A stretch of DNA of 64,000 bases from positions 868,001 to 932,000 of the forward strand of contig NC_015276.1 of the NCBI RefSeq assembly GCF_000192865.1, in the 5' to 3' direction. Numbering within the stretch: position 1 is the first letter of the stretch; every line of letters starts with the position of its first letter. Of this stretch, positions 17,807-26,165 are shown piece after piece. Position numbers and translations under genes: made by a program. The DNA is from Marinomonas mediterranea MMB-1. Its GTDB lineage: Bacteria; Pseudomonadota; Gammaproteobacteria; Pseudomonadales; Marinomonadaceae. Under the pieces are notes generated by a model. The model had not been told where the DNA came from and did not search any database. It saw only the letters and a program-made list of their open reading frames with translations.

Positions 17807-19723
17807 CTATGCAGATTGGCGTTTTTTCCAGTAAGAAACCAACTCTAAGTAGTTAGAGACAATGGCTTCAATAAGCTGTTCATCGTTGTAGCGTCCCGCT
17901 AACCATTCGCGACTTGGTGCACCGAAGATAGAGCGACCAACCGCGAAACCTTTAACAATGTCAAAACCGGCACTGTTGTTGAAGCCTTGCTGTAGCTCAT
18001 CCATCGGAGCGTCTAGACCAAGCATGACGACGCCGCGGCAGTGCGAGTCGAACTGATCAACGATTTTTGTGATCTCAGCCCAGTTGCTTGGTGTTTGCGG
18101 TGGCAGTTTCCACCAGTCTGGACGAACACCTAGATTGTAGAAACGCTGGACAGAGTGGGTGTAAACGGTATCGTCGAATTCTTTGTCACGTGGTGGAATT
18201 AACTCCAACAACAGTTCGTGACCAGATGCACAGCATGCTTTGTATAACTCGATGACTTGACGTTCTTGAGCGGCACGAAGATCCGCTTCATCTTGGTTGT
18301 GGTAGAACACCAAACATTTAACGATATGCTCTTTAGGCCACGTTTTTAGTCGAGAGCCAATGCTACGGCCGCCTTCAAGTTCGATAGGGCGAGAGCTTGG
18401 TAGTTCAACCGGACGGCCAATCCACATGTTTTGACCTGTTACGTCGTTTAATGCATCTTGACCGTAAGTGTCGTCAATCAGTACGCCGTATTGGCTATCA
18501 CCGATTTCTTTAATGCCAACGTTTAATGCTTTAACTAATAAGCGTTTTAGTGGTTTGACGCGAGACGGATCGACACCTTCTTCTTTCGCCATGTCGAACA
18601 GTTGCTTACGATGGTCGAATGCAAAGATACAGAGGTCCTGCCAATCGTAAGGAAGACGCTCAGTGGTTACTCTGTGAAGGTGGTTTAACTCAGTATCAAG
18701 ATCTGGGCGTGCAATTTCATGAGCGTGTTCTAAGTAGTAATCTAGCTCTTCTGCGCTTGGAATCGCAGGTGCGCAGCCGTGACGGGAGACAACTAGAGCA
18801 CCACATGCGTTTGCATAAGCACAGCATTGTTCTGGAGATTTTTCTCTGATCCAACCGCGAAGGAAACCACTCATAAAGGCATCGCCAGCACCTAATACGT
18901 TCAGTACGTCGACGCGAACACCTGTAAATACTTCAAAGTCGTTTTCACTCTCAGGAATACCTCCCTCAAGTACAGTACAACCAAGGGCGCCTAATTTTAG
19001 GACAATGGTTGCGTTGCTCAATTCTCGGATTTTTTTAAGGGCGGTGATCGTGTCAGTGCTTCCACCTGTAATGTGTACTTCTTCTTCCGTACCGACGATC
19101 AGGTCAAAATCACCCAAAATCGATTGCATATGAGCCGAAACTTCGTCGTTTGAGATAAAGCGAGTCTCGCCATCACCTGGGTTTGTTAGCCCCCAAAGAA
19201 CAGGTCGATAGTCAATATCTAAAGCACACTTAGTGCCCGCTGCCTTCGCATATTCAATGGCTTTTTTACTGGTTGCATACGTGCTTTCAGTGGAGAAGTG
19301 AGTGCCCGTGATGACAAGCGCTTTAGCAGAACCAATAAAGTCCGCGTCGAAGTCATCTTCGCTAACGGCCATGTCTGCGCAGTCATTACGGTAGAAAATA
19401 AGGGGGAAAGTATCTTGATCTTTTATGCCGAGAACAACAAGGCCAGTTAAGCGCTCGTTATCTGTAATCAGATGGCTAGTATCTACGCCAACACGGTCTA
19501 ACTCTTCTTTTACAAAACGTCCCATATGCTCATTACCAACGCGTGTGAGCATTGCGCTTTTTAAACCAAGACGAGCTGTTCCATACGCCATATTGCCTGA
19601 TGAACCACCAAGATATTTAGCAAAGCTCGAAACGTCTTCTAGACGACTACCAATCTGTTCTGCGTAGATGTCTACCGCAGCACGGCCGAGACATATTAAA
19701 TCTAAGTTTTTATCGCTGGGCAT
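17807..19723 (-). CDS. iolC: Bifunctional 5-dehydro-2-deoxygluconokinase / DUF2090 aldolase-like protein IolC
   Basis: Fusion protein of the inositol pathway. Residues about 1-325 are a PfkB-type kinase (LGRAAVDIYAEQIG, GGSSGNMAYGTARLG, and the catalytic GAGDAFMSGF) that phosphorylates 5-dehydro-2-deoxygluconate. Residues about 330-638 are a DUF2090 TIM-barrel domain (FAFDHRKQLFDMA, VKCLVFYHNQDEADLR, LGLDAPMDEL), thought to do the aldolase step giving dihydroxyacetone phosphate and malonate semialdehyde. I start at the ATG at 19723: the GGGAGA site is about 9 nt upstream of it but only 1-2 nt from the ATG at 19732. No separate iolJ is in the locus, which fits the fusion. An AGAA-N6-TTCT palindrome lies about 105 bp upstream. 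Confidence 0.93.
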   Translation of the reverse strand: MPSDKNLDLICLGRAAVDIYAEQIGSRLEDVSSFAKYLGGSSGNMAYGTARLGLKSAMLTRVGNEHMGRFVKEELDRVGVDTSHLITDNERLTGLVVLGIKDQDTFPLIFYRNDCADMAVSEDDFDADFIGSAKALVITGTHFSTESTYATSKKAIEYAKAAGTKCALDIDYRPVLWGLTNPGDGETRFISNDEVSAHMQSILGDFDLIVGTEEEVHITGGSTDTITALKKIRELSNATIVLKLGALGCTVLEGGIPESENDFEVFTGVRVDVLNVLGAGDAFMSGFLRGWIREKSPEQCCAYANACGALVVSRHGCAPAIPSAEELDYYLEHAHEIARPDLDTELNHLHRVTTERLPYDWQDLCIFAFDHRKQLFDMAKEEGVDPSRVKPLKRLLVKALNVGIKEIGDSQYGVLIDDTYGQDALNDVTGQNMWIGRPVELPSSRPIELEGGRSIGSRLKTWPKEHIVKCLVFYHNQDEADLRAAQERQVIELYKACCASGHELLLELIPPRDKEFDDTVYTHSVQRFYNLGVRPDWWKLPPQTPSNWAEITKIVDQFDSHCRGVVMLGLDAPMDELQQGFNNSAGFDIVKGFAVGRSIFGAPSREWLAGRYNDEQLIEAIVSNYLELVSYWKKRQSA

Positions 19724-20202
19724 GGTGCACATTCTCCCGTGTCAGCTAAATTGTGGGATTTCTGTCTAAGTGCGCTCTTGCACAAAGGGTCAAAATCTAT
19801 TGTTAGTGTTATTATGTGAAATCTAGATTAGAATGTTTGTTCTATTTTATCAACTTTTTGGAAAATACTTTTTTATTAAGTTTTTTCTTGCTTTTTTGTT
19901 GATATTAAAATGTAATAAAAAACAGATGGTTAACAAATATTTTTGATCCAAGGTTGGCGCTCCTATCAATACTTTGAATAATGGAATATCTATTCTAAAA
20001 TATTTCTTTCTGTTTGAATTTTGAACGATTTTGTTTGTGGTTTGCTTGTTGCGACTTGTTACAACGGTTTCTTGTAAGCATCCTAGCGTGCGTTTCCATT
20101 GCGGTTTAATGTTAAAAATATGCAAATTGATGTGCGTTTAGCTGCTTGGTTATTCGGTTAGTCGCTTGGGATTTTCACGATAAAAGATAAGATTGAGCTC
20201 AT
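19724..20202. other. Gene-free AT-rich promoter region upstream of iolC
   Basis: About 480 bp with no convincing gene. It holds the operator candidate at 19828-19845 and several A/T runs. A 91-codon minus-strand frame here has no ribosome-binding site and low-complexity composition, so I do not call it. Confidence 0.5.
19828..19845. promoter_or_regulatory. Candidate IolR (RpiR-type) operator upstream of iolC
   Basis: TAGAA at 19829-19833 and TTCTA at 19840-19844 form a perfect palindrome with a 6-bp spacer. The architecture (GAA-N6-TTC) matches the GGAA-N6-TTCC motif reported for the RpiR-like IolR of Sinorhizobium meliloti. An equivalent site lies at 20524-20541, and an rpiR gene is adjacent. 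Confidence 0.5.
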
Positions 20203-20237
20203 AAAAAAGCCCTCAGTATTTCTATTGAGGGCTTTTT
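20203..20237 (-). terminator. Rho-independent terminator after the 64-residue gene
   Basis: A stem of GCCCTCA/TGAGGGC with a 10-nt loop is flanked by an A-run on the left and a T-run on the right. It works in both directions, but its position just past the stop of the minus-strand small gene at 20261 suggests it ends that transcript. Confidence 0.8.
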
Positions 20238-20260
20238 ATTTGTTGTTTATTCAGGTTGTT

Positions 20261-20455
20261 CTATTCGTCAGAAGGTGTGTTTTCGTCAAATGTATATAGA
20301 TACTTCCAAAGGCAGTAAAACGTAAGTCCTGTGAAGATGATTCCCCAAAAAGAATTGCCGCCTAGCCATTCTAGCACGCTCCAGCCAGCACAAAATAAGG
20401 TCACGGCGATTCGACGCCAAAGAGGAAGGAAGAACTTGTATTCGGACTCGTTCAC
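20261..20455 (-). CDS. Small two-helix membrane protein
   Basis: A 64-residue protein starting at a GTG (20455) with AGG 8 nt upstream. It has two hydrophobic segments (about 15-31 and 35-52) separated by a short GGN turn. Conserved-looking features are FFLPLWRRIAV, a WSVLEWLGG turn and NSFWGIIFTGLTFY, then an acidic tail. This pattern resembles small DUF3329-type membrane proteins, but I am not sure of the name. It lies between iolC and the rpiR gene, has its own terminator, and one of the two IolR-type palindromes is about 70 bp upstream of its start, so it may be inositol-regulated. Function unknown. Confidence 0.6.
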   Translation of the reverse strand: MNESEYKFFLPLWRRIAVTLFCAGWSVLEWLGGNSFWGIIFTGLTFYCLWKYLYTFDENTPSDE

Positions 20456-20523
20456 GTTAATTACCTATTTTTATTAAAATATTTCGAACAAATGTATAAT
20501 TAGACATATTATATAGATCTAAG

Positions 20524-20541
20524 TTAGAATTTTTGTTCTAA
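20524..20541. promoter_or_regulatory. Candidate IolR operator between the small membrane gene and rpiR
   Basis: TTAGAA at 20524-20529 and TTCTAA at 20536-20541 form a perfect 6-bp palindrome with 6-bp spacing. It lies between the divergent 64-residue gene and the rpiR regulator, so it could control both. It is the better of the two sites of this kind. Confidence 0.55.
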
Positions 20542-20726
20542 AAATGCAACTGATAATTAGAGGTGTGGCAGTTTGCTAAGCGCCTCAGGTCAATGTAACG
20601 AAAGCTTGGGCTGCGATAGTGCGCCTACCCGATAGGTTTTTGACTGTGCGTCTCTAAGAGTATTGGTGAAAATAGGAAAGGATGGCCGTTGCGTAATATT
20701 AAAATTAAGAAATAAGTGAGTGTTGT

Positions 20727-21590
20727 ATGCCATCAGAAAATACGCTGAAATCTCTGTCAGAATTAAACGAAGTAATCAAAAAAGAGCACCCCACCTTGAG
20801 TAAGCGTTTACGTCAAGTTGCTGAGTTTGTCATAGATTCTCCAAGCGATGTGGCATTTGGTACGGTTGCGGTGTTATCAGAGCAGGCAGGCGTTCATCCT
20901 TCGACGTGGGTTAGGTTTGCTAACTCATTTGGCTTTAGAGGCTTCAGCGAGATGCAGAAGCTCTTTCAGCAGAGTTTGATGGAAGAGTCGCCGAACTATC
21001 AAGATCGAATCCGTATGGCTCGCAGCGCCAAGGGTGTTGAGGAGCAAGAGCAATCCCCACACCGTCTGCTCAAGCGTTTTTCTGAAGGGAACTCTCTTGC
21101 CCTTCAGCACTTGTCTGAAACAACTTCATCTGCGGAACTTGAGAAAGCGATCGATATACTTGCGGACGCACATGCTGCGCATATTGTAGGTGTTCGTCGT
21201 GCCTTTGTCGTAGCAAGTTACTTTGCTTATGCTTTTCGTCACATTGATCGAAAAGCCTATTTGGTGGATGGCGTCGGTGGTATGTATAAAGAGCAAGCGA
21301 GTACGTTGGATCAAAATGACGTATTGATTGCGGTGAGTTTTAGACCGTATGCGGAGGAGACGCAATCAGTTGCCCGTGAGGCCGCCGCTAAAGGCGTTCC
21401 ATTGATTGTGATTACGGATAACCAAATTAGTCCATTGGCCTCGATAGCGTCGGTCTCGTTTGTTGTGAAAGAGGCCGAAATTGATTCGTTTCGATCACTT
21501 TCTTCCTCTCTTTGTTTGGCGCAGTCCTTAACAATCGGGTTAGCTCACGAATTGGATCGCCGTGAGCAAAGTGCGAGTAGCGCCGACTGA
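20727..21590 (+). CDS. MurR/RpiR-family regulator, probable IolR
   Basis: A 287-residue repressor-type regulator. The N-terminal HTH_6 domain (about 15-90, with SKRLRQVAEFVIDSPSDVAF and HPSTWVRFANSFGFRGF) is followed by a SIS sugar-isomerase-like domain (about 130-270, with AHIVGVRRAFVVASYFAYAF, DVLIAVSFRPYAEET and GVPLIVITDNQISP). This family controls inositol genes in rhizobia and other proteobacteria, and the gene sits between iolC and iolB, so I infer that it represses the iol genes in response to a pathway sugar or sugar phosphate. It is transcribed opposite to the catabolic genes and ends at a strong bidirectional terminator. Confidence 0.85.
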   Translation: MPSENTLKSLSELNEVIKKEHPTLSKRLRQVAEFVIDSPSDVAFGTVAVLSEQAGVHPSTWVRFANSFGFRGFSEMQKLFQQSLMEESPNYQDRIRMARSAKGVEEQEQSPHRLLKRFSEGNSLALQHLSETTSSAELEKAIDILADAHAAHIVGVRRAFVVASYFAYAFRHIDRKAYLVDGVGGMYKEQASTLDQNDVLIAVSFRPYAEETQSVAREAAAKGVPLIVITDNQISPLASIASVSFVVKEAEIDSFRSLSSSLCLAQSLTIGLAHELDRREQSASSAD

Positions 21591-21642
21591 ATAAGTTAGG
21601 TGATTTAGCCAGTTAAATGCGTTAGTAAGTTAAATAGAGAGC

Positions 21643-21675
21643 AAAAAAAGCCAAACTGTCTGTTTGGCTTTTTTT
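21643..21675. terminator. Bidirectional rho-independent terminator between rpiR and iolB
   Basis: AAAAAAAGCCAAAC, a 5-nt loop and GTTTGGCTTTTTTT make a near-ideal terminator for both converging genes. Confidence 0.9.
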
Positions 21676-21751
21676 ATGGCGCTTTTGCGAGAGGCTTTTT
21701 AACAAGTACTTTCTTACGCGTACTTTTTAATAAGTACTTGCTTGTGCTTGG

Positions 21752-22588
21752 CTACTTAGTAGCTTGCTCAGCAAGTGTCTTTTTGTCTCGCTCGATGATC
21801 CACTCATGATCTTTGTCATTGTGGAAGATCCAGTTACGAGAAGGGCCAGCCATCACATTTAAGTAGTAGGATTGGTAGCCATGCGGTACACCAACTGGGT
21901 GATAGCCTTCTGGAACCATGACCACATCACCATCTTCAACGGACATGGTTTCATCTAGACTGCGATCGTCATTGTAAACACGCTGGAAGACAAAGCCTTG
22001 TGGCGGATCAATCTTGTGGTAGTAGGTTTCTTCTAGTTGCGTTTCTGCAGGAGCGGCATCTTGGTCGTGCTTATGAGGAGGGTAGCTTGACCAGTTTCCA
22101 CTTGGTGTGACAACTTCACAAACGAGTAGGCTGTCTGCCGCTAGGTTACCGAAGAGAACATTGCAAACGTGGCGTGTATTTGTGCCCACTCCGCGTGTCT
22201 CGAATTGGCAGTCTTCTGGGCGGATGAGTCGAGCAGAGTAGTTGCCTTTACTTGGTGCTTTACAAACACCAAGCTCAATGTCGCTAATGGCAGTGATCTT
22301 GATGGTATCTTGTGCTGGCGCGTAGACTGCAAACGGTGCTTTTAGATCGAAGACTGATTCACGGTCGCCGATGTCGTCCCAACTGTTTTCGTTGGTCGAT
22401 GCATTTACTTTACCGCCAAGCAGAACCACGCAAACTTCGTTCGATTCCGTTGCGATTTCAAAGTTTTGTCCAGCTTTTAATGTGTGTGCTTCAAAGCCGA
22501 CATAAGTCCACTTTGCAGATTCTGGAGTGATGTTTTGAGTCATTGAGCTGTCTGGAGAGACGCGCTTCTTAGATAGCAAGTGGGACAT
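21752..22588 (-). CDS. iolB: 5-deoxy-glucuronate isomerase IolB
   Basis: Isomerises 5-deoxy-glucuronate (the IolD product) to 5-dehydro-2-deoxygluconate, the substrate of IolC. The 278-residue product is a bicupin with the family's metal-binding motif YPPHKHDQDAAPAETQLEETYYH, centred near residue 190, and VEDGDVVMVPEGYHPV in the second cupin. GGGAG precedes the ATG at a good distance. It is transcribed alone, with the convergent rpiR terminator downstream and a large inverted repeat about 75 bp upstream. No lesion is seen. Confidence 0.94.
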   Translation of the reverse strand: MSHLLSKKRVSPDSSMTQNITPESAKWTYVGFEAHTLKAGQNFEIATESNEVCVVLLGGKVNASTNENSWDDIGDRESVFDLKAPFAVYAPAQDTIKITAISDIELGVCKAPSKGNYSARLIRPEDCQFETRGVGTNTRHVCNVLFGNLAADSLLVCEVVTPSGNWSSYPPHKHDQDAAPAETQLEETYYHKIDPPQGFVFQRVYNDDRSLDETMSVEDGDVVMVPEGYHPVGVPHGYQSYYLNVMAGPSRNWIFHNDKDHEWIIERDKKTLAEQATK

Positions 22589-22661
22589 GCCGTAACTCCC
22601 TGGGAATTTTTATTGTGCGAATATGGTTTGGGTTTAGTCAACTACATTAAACCAACGTCCA

Positions 22662-22683
22662 TTCTAAAACAATATTTTTAGAA
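22662..22683. promoter_or_regulatory. Inverted repeat upstream of iolB
   Basis: TTCTAAAA at 22662-22669 and TTTTAGAA at 22676-22683 are a perfect 8-bp inverted repeat with a 6-bp spacer, in the iolB promoter region. The half-sites contain the same TTAGAA/TTCTAA words as the iolC and rpiR sites but in the opposite order, so relation to the same regulator is uncertain. Confidence 0.4.
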
Positions 22684-22752
22684 CATTTATTTCGTTTTTG
22701 CAATATGACTAATGCTGTTGCTTTAATAGTTTGACTGTATTTTTCGTTACGC

Positions 22753-22790
22753 AAAAAAAATGCACTGCGAGGATGAATCCAAGCAGTGCA
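22753..22790 (-). terminator. Rho-independent terminator after iolG
   Basis: TGCACTGC (22761-22768) pairs with GCAGTGCA (22783-22790). On the minus strand the stem is followed by eight T residues. It lies 50 bp past the iolG stop codon. Confidence 0.85.
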
Positions 22791-22842
22791 AATAAAGCCT
22801 TGTTAACTTAAAAGTTTAGAACCCGGCTTCCAGAGAAATCGA

Positions 22843-23807
22843 TTAGATAGATGTCGCTACTGCTGCATCCGTCTTCTTAGACTCGATACATGCAAGCGCT
22901 ACTTCAAGTGCGCGGCGAGCGTCAATACCTGTAGGGCCTTCTACTTTACCCGTTTGGATTGCAGTAGCAAAAGCGCTTACTTGAGCAGTGTAGGCATCAG
23001 CGAAGATGTCTGAATCCATGCGCCATGTATCGTCTTTCGAACCGTCTTTGTCCATCAAAGTCATGTTTGATTTACGAACATCGCCCATTTGAACCATGCC
23101 GCCAGAACCAAGAACTTCAGCGCGAACATCGTAGCCGTACATTGCACAGAAGTTTGCTTCAGCGACAGCGAAAGCACTGTTGTCAAAACGAAGAGTAACT
23201 GTTGCAACGTCTAAATGACCGTGCTCTTGTGCATCTGGACGAACTAGAGCATCAGCCAATGCGCGTACTTCAGTTACTTTTGCGCCTTCGTTCAACCACA
23301 ATAGTGTGTCGAAGTCGTGGATCAATGTTTCGTAGAAAATAGTCCAAGTAGGGATTTTGAAAGGATCGCCGCCCCATGGACCTGGATCACGAGTCAAAGA
23401 ACGTAATTGCTGTGGTGTACCGATAGAGCCGTTAACGATTTGAGTTTTTGCGTCTGAAAATGCACGATCCCAGCGTCAATTTCTTCTAGTGTTAGGCCAG
23501 GCCTGCTGGCTTTTCACAGAATACGTGTTTGCCTTTAGATGCAAAATACTCAGCAATAGGTGCGTGGAAGCGTGCTGGAGAAGCGATGATTACACTGTCT
23601 ATATCTGGGTTGTTTGCGATTTCTTCTTGGCTATCAGTAATGTATTCACAGCCTAATTTCTCGCCTAATGCTTTGGCACCTTCAAGATTCATATCAAGAA
23701 TCCCGTATAGGTTGGCATTTGTCATGCGAAATGCAACGTTTTCTGCGTGATGAGAACCCATGCGACCTGCGCCGACTAGAACTAGATTAGCTACTTTTTT
23801 TTGTCAT
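22843..23807 (-). pseudogene. iolG: Inositol 2-dehydrogenase iolG, disrupted by two frameshifts and a deletion
   Basis: NAD-dependent enzyme that starts inositol breakdown, here broken in three places. (1) After ATG ACA the run has eight A where seven would give MTKKVANLVLVGAGRMGSHH; the frame meets a TAG at codon 6. (2) A tandem duplication of GGCCT (plus-strand AGGCCAGGCC at 23494-23503) breaks CEKPAGLTLEEIDA. (3) Near 23472, LTLEEIDA passes straight to WDRAFSDAKTQIVNG in another frame. IolG proteins have about 20 more residues there, including the GF-N/M-RR segment, so about 60 nt are missing. The rest (IHDFDTLLWLN, GYDVRAEVLGSGG) is well conserved, suggesting recent loss. Only a deletion of this kind rules out simple sequencing error. 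Confidence 0.85.
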
Positions 23808-23876
23808 TGTTTTGGTTTCTAAGTATCAATGAGTTTGGCTACACGCTGAATTGTTGTGCGTATAGCCGAAGAAAAA

Positions 23877-24665
23877 TTAAACGTCCAGAGTGAATGCAGA
23901 GCGGAATGCTTCAAGCGCCGCTTCATCATCACCTTTAGCAAAGGCTTCCATACCAACAGGGCCACGGTAGCCCATGTCGTACAAGCCTTTAGCCACGCCA
24001 GCGTAGTTGATTTCACCTGTGCCTGGCTCACAACGACCTGGGTTATCAGCAACTTGAACTTCACCGATCCAAGGTAGGCATTTTTCGCACCAGCGAATTA
24101 AGTCGCCTTCGTCAATTTGCGTATGGTATAGGTCTAAGTTAATGCGTAGTTCAGGGCGGTTAATAGAAGAAACAAGTGCAAGCACGTCTTCTGTCGCGCC
24201 AAATGGGCAACCAGGGTGGTCTAGCAAGTTTAGATTCTCAAGCGTAAATACAACGCCTTCTTTCTCTGCTAGGTCACAGATACGGTTCAATGTGTCGCGT
24301 GCTTTTAACCACATAGAGCCAGAAACACGTTCGTGTTGCCAGATAGGAATGCCGCCATCGCCAAGACCTGTGCCGTGTAGGTTTAGACGGTGAACGCCTA
24401 ATCTTTTACCTACGACAATCGTTTCAGTGGCTGACTTTAATAGCATGTCTGCGCCTTCATCATCTGCCAGACGGCCTTCTAAATAACCGTTCATGATGGT
24501 GTAGGTCGCGCCAGTCTTTTCTAGTTTAGTCAGATCGTGGTTTGGCCAGTTCCAAAGACCTACGCCAAATCCCATTTCATGAAGACGGGAAGCGCGCCAT
24601 TCAATTGGCTTGTCATTCCACAACATTTCTGCACAGGCAGCGAGTTGAAAAGGTTGGTTGCTCAT
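23877..24665 (-). CDS. TIM-barrel sugar isomerase/epimerase (hydroxypyruvate isomerase-like; possible inosose isomerase)
   Basis: A 262-residue AP-endonuclease-family-2 TIM barrel. Likely metal ligands can be seen in VFTLENLNLL (Glu), LRINLDLYHTQI (Asp, His), EVQVADNPGR and the C-terminal VGMEAFAKG (Glu). It is closest in pattern to hydroxypyruvate isomerase (Hyi), but in this context a role in interconverting keto-inositols (IolI-like) is plausible. It lies between the sugar-binding protein and iolG on the same strand, intact, 69 bp before the broken iolG. A structured-looking leader precedes it at 24721-24814. Confidence 0.75.
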   Translation of the reverse strand: MSNQPFQLAACAEMLWNDKPIEWRASRLHEMGFGVGLWNWPNHDLTKLEKTGATYTIMNGYLEGRLADDEGADMLLKSATETIVVGKRLGVHRLNLHGTGLGDGGIPIWQHERVSGSMWLKARDTLNRICDLAEKEGVVFTLENLNLLDHPGCPFGATEDVLALVSSINRPELRINLDLYHTQIDEGDLIRWCEKCLPWIGEVQVADNPGRCEPGTGEINYAGVAKGLYDMGYRGPVGMEAFAKGDDEAALEAFRSAFTLDV

Positions 24666-24720
24666 TTTTAATTATTCTCATATTGGTTGGTATTACGGTC
24701 TTAATTATTGACCTTAATGC

Positions 24721-24814
24721 CAGGGGTTGCATGAGAAATCTCGATCAGGTTTAGATGGAATCATCCCTTCAATTATTTACATCGCCTATCTCTTCCGGTG
24801 GATAGGCAACCCTG
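24721..24814 (-). other. Candidate structured RNA leader upstream of the TIM-barrel gene
   Basis: Nested complementary segments: CAGGGGTTGC (24721-24730) with GCAACCCTG (24806-24814), one bulged G; GCCTATC (24784-24790) with GATAGGC (24801-24807); GATG/CATC (24754-24765) and GAG/CTC (24733-24742) small hairpins. Read on the minus strand it lies about 55-150 nt before the TIM-barrel start, as a 5' leader would. It contains AACCTGATC, a word found in thiamine-pyrophosphate riboswitches, but lacks their CTGAGA and GCGTAGGGA boxes. I cannot assign it to a known family. Confidence 0.4.
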
Positions 24815-24930
24815 CTTCCTGACTGCCCGCGTGTGCAATCAACTCGAGTAGAGTATGTACCCGCCAATAATTCAAAGTAAATCGAATTTAATCGCCTAAA
24901 ATCAGTGATTTTTCTTTAAAAAACAGATAT

Positions 24931-24964
24931 ATAAAAAATGGCGCTTCGGTAAGAAGCGCCATTT
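24931..24964 (-). terminator. Rho-independent terminator after the sugar-binding protein gene
   Basis: AAATGGCGCTTC (24936-24947) and GAAGCGCCATTT (24953-24964) form a 12-bp stem with a 5-nt loop, followed on the minus strand by a T-run. It separates the binding-protein transcript from the TIM-barrel gene. Confidence 0.88.
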
Positions 24965-24996
24965 CAAATGAAACGTGACAAGCTCTCAGTAACAGA

Positions 24997-25931
24997 TTAG
25001 TTACGGTTCGCGTAGTCTTCCATGTTTGATGGAACAACAAGCTCAAATGGAACCCAAACTTCTTGAGGTACATCTTCACCGTTTGCTAATTTGACAGCGA
25101 TATCAACAGAACCTGCGCCTTGACCCGCCGGATCCTGGAATACAGTGACATCTAGATCGCCTTCGCGCATCGCTTGAAGTGCATCTTGTGTTGCGTCAAC
25201 ACCAGCGACAACGATTTTGTCCATATCTTTACTAACGGCTTTCAATGCTTGAATTGCAACGATCGCCATTTCGTCGTTGTTTGCAATAACGCCATCGAAT
25301 TCAACGCCAGCAGACAACCAGTTTGTCATGATGTCACTGGCCATAGTGCGTTGCCAAAGACCTGTTTGTTTCTCAACAATTTTGATGTTGCTACATTCGT
25401 CTGTTTCTAGAACGTCGTAGATATCTTGAGTACGCTGAATACCTGTTTGGTCAGTCAATGCGCCCATTAGAACAACGATCTCGCCTTTACCTTCCATTAG
25501 GCGACAAACTTCTTTAGTTTGAAGTGTGCCAGAATCAATTTCGTTCGAAGCGATGAAGGCTTGGTTATCAGGAAGTAAGTCTACGTTGATTGGCTGATGG
25601 TTTACGTAAACAAGTGGGATATTCGTGTATTGAGCGTCATCATTCATAGAAACTGTTGCATCAGTATCTACAGGGCTGACGATAATAGCGTCAACGTCGG
25701 CAGCGATGGAGTTTTGGATTTGGTTTAGCTGAGTACCTACTTCGTTTTTCGCATCTTCAACTTGAAGCTCGACGTTATCTAGCTCGTCTCCACGTTTCTC
25801 GATTGCATTTCGAAGAAGGGCAATAAAGTTATCATCAAAGGTTGCCATTGATACACTGATTCGAAGATCAGCTGCAAAACTCATTGGGCTTAATGTCGAT
25901 GCCATCAAAGATGCTAACACTAGTTTTTCAT
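24997..25931 (-). pseudogene. Sugar (probably inositol) ABC transporter substrate-binding protein, frameshifted in the signal peptide
   Basis: Periplasmic sugar-binding protein of the RbsB/LacI-like class: ADLRISVSMATFDDNFIALL, QVEDAKNEVGTQLNQIQN, DAIIVSPVDTDATV, VYVNHQPIN, and the hinge AIVAIQALKAV and AGVDATQDALQAM. The ATG at 25929-25931 has AGGAG 9 nt upstream, but the following A-run has five A where six would give MKKLVLASLMAS; as written the frame hits TAG at codon 4. A GTG at 25918-25920 could restart but has no ribosome-binding site and drops the basic signal-peptide N-region. No permease or ATPase gene accompanies it. Inositol as ligand is inferred from context. Confidence 0.75.
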
Positions 25932-26165
25932 ATTGTTATTCTCCTAGTTTATGTGATGTAGCAGGAACCACATTATTGGGTGGTTGAGTTAAGTATGCAC
26001 TCGTGTGCAAAAAAAACTCGCCAACAAAAAAAAGAACAAAAAATGCCAAAAATATTTTTATGGAATAAATGTGTCGCGGTGGTGAATTGTTAGGTTCCTG
26101 CATTATTGCTCAAAATAGACTATATTCGAGTTCAATCAGTTTAAGAATAGACATAAAAATAATAA

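Noticed and set aside
19850..20125. A 91-codon minus-strand open frame upstream of iolC
   Set aside because: AT-driven composition, no ribosome-binding site, and it overlaps the iolC operator region.
24721..24814. Thiamine-pyrophosphate riboswitch
   Set aside because: AACCTGATC matches, but the CTGAGA and GCGTAGGGA boxes are missing and the long-range pairing differs; reported only as an unknown structured element.
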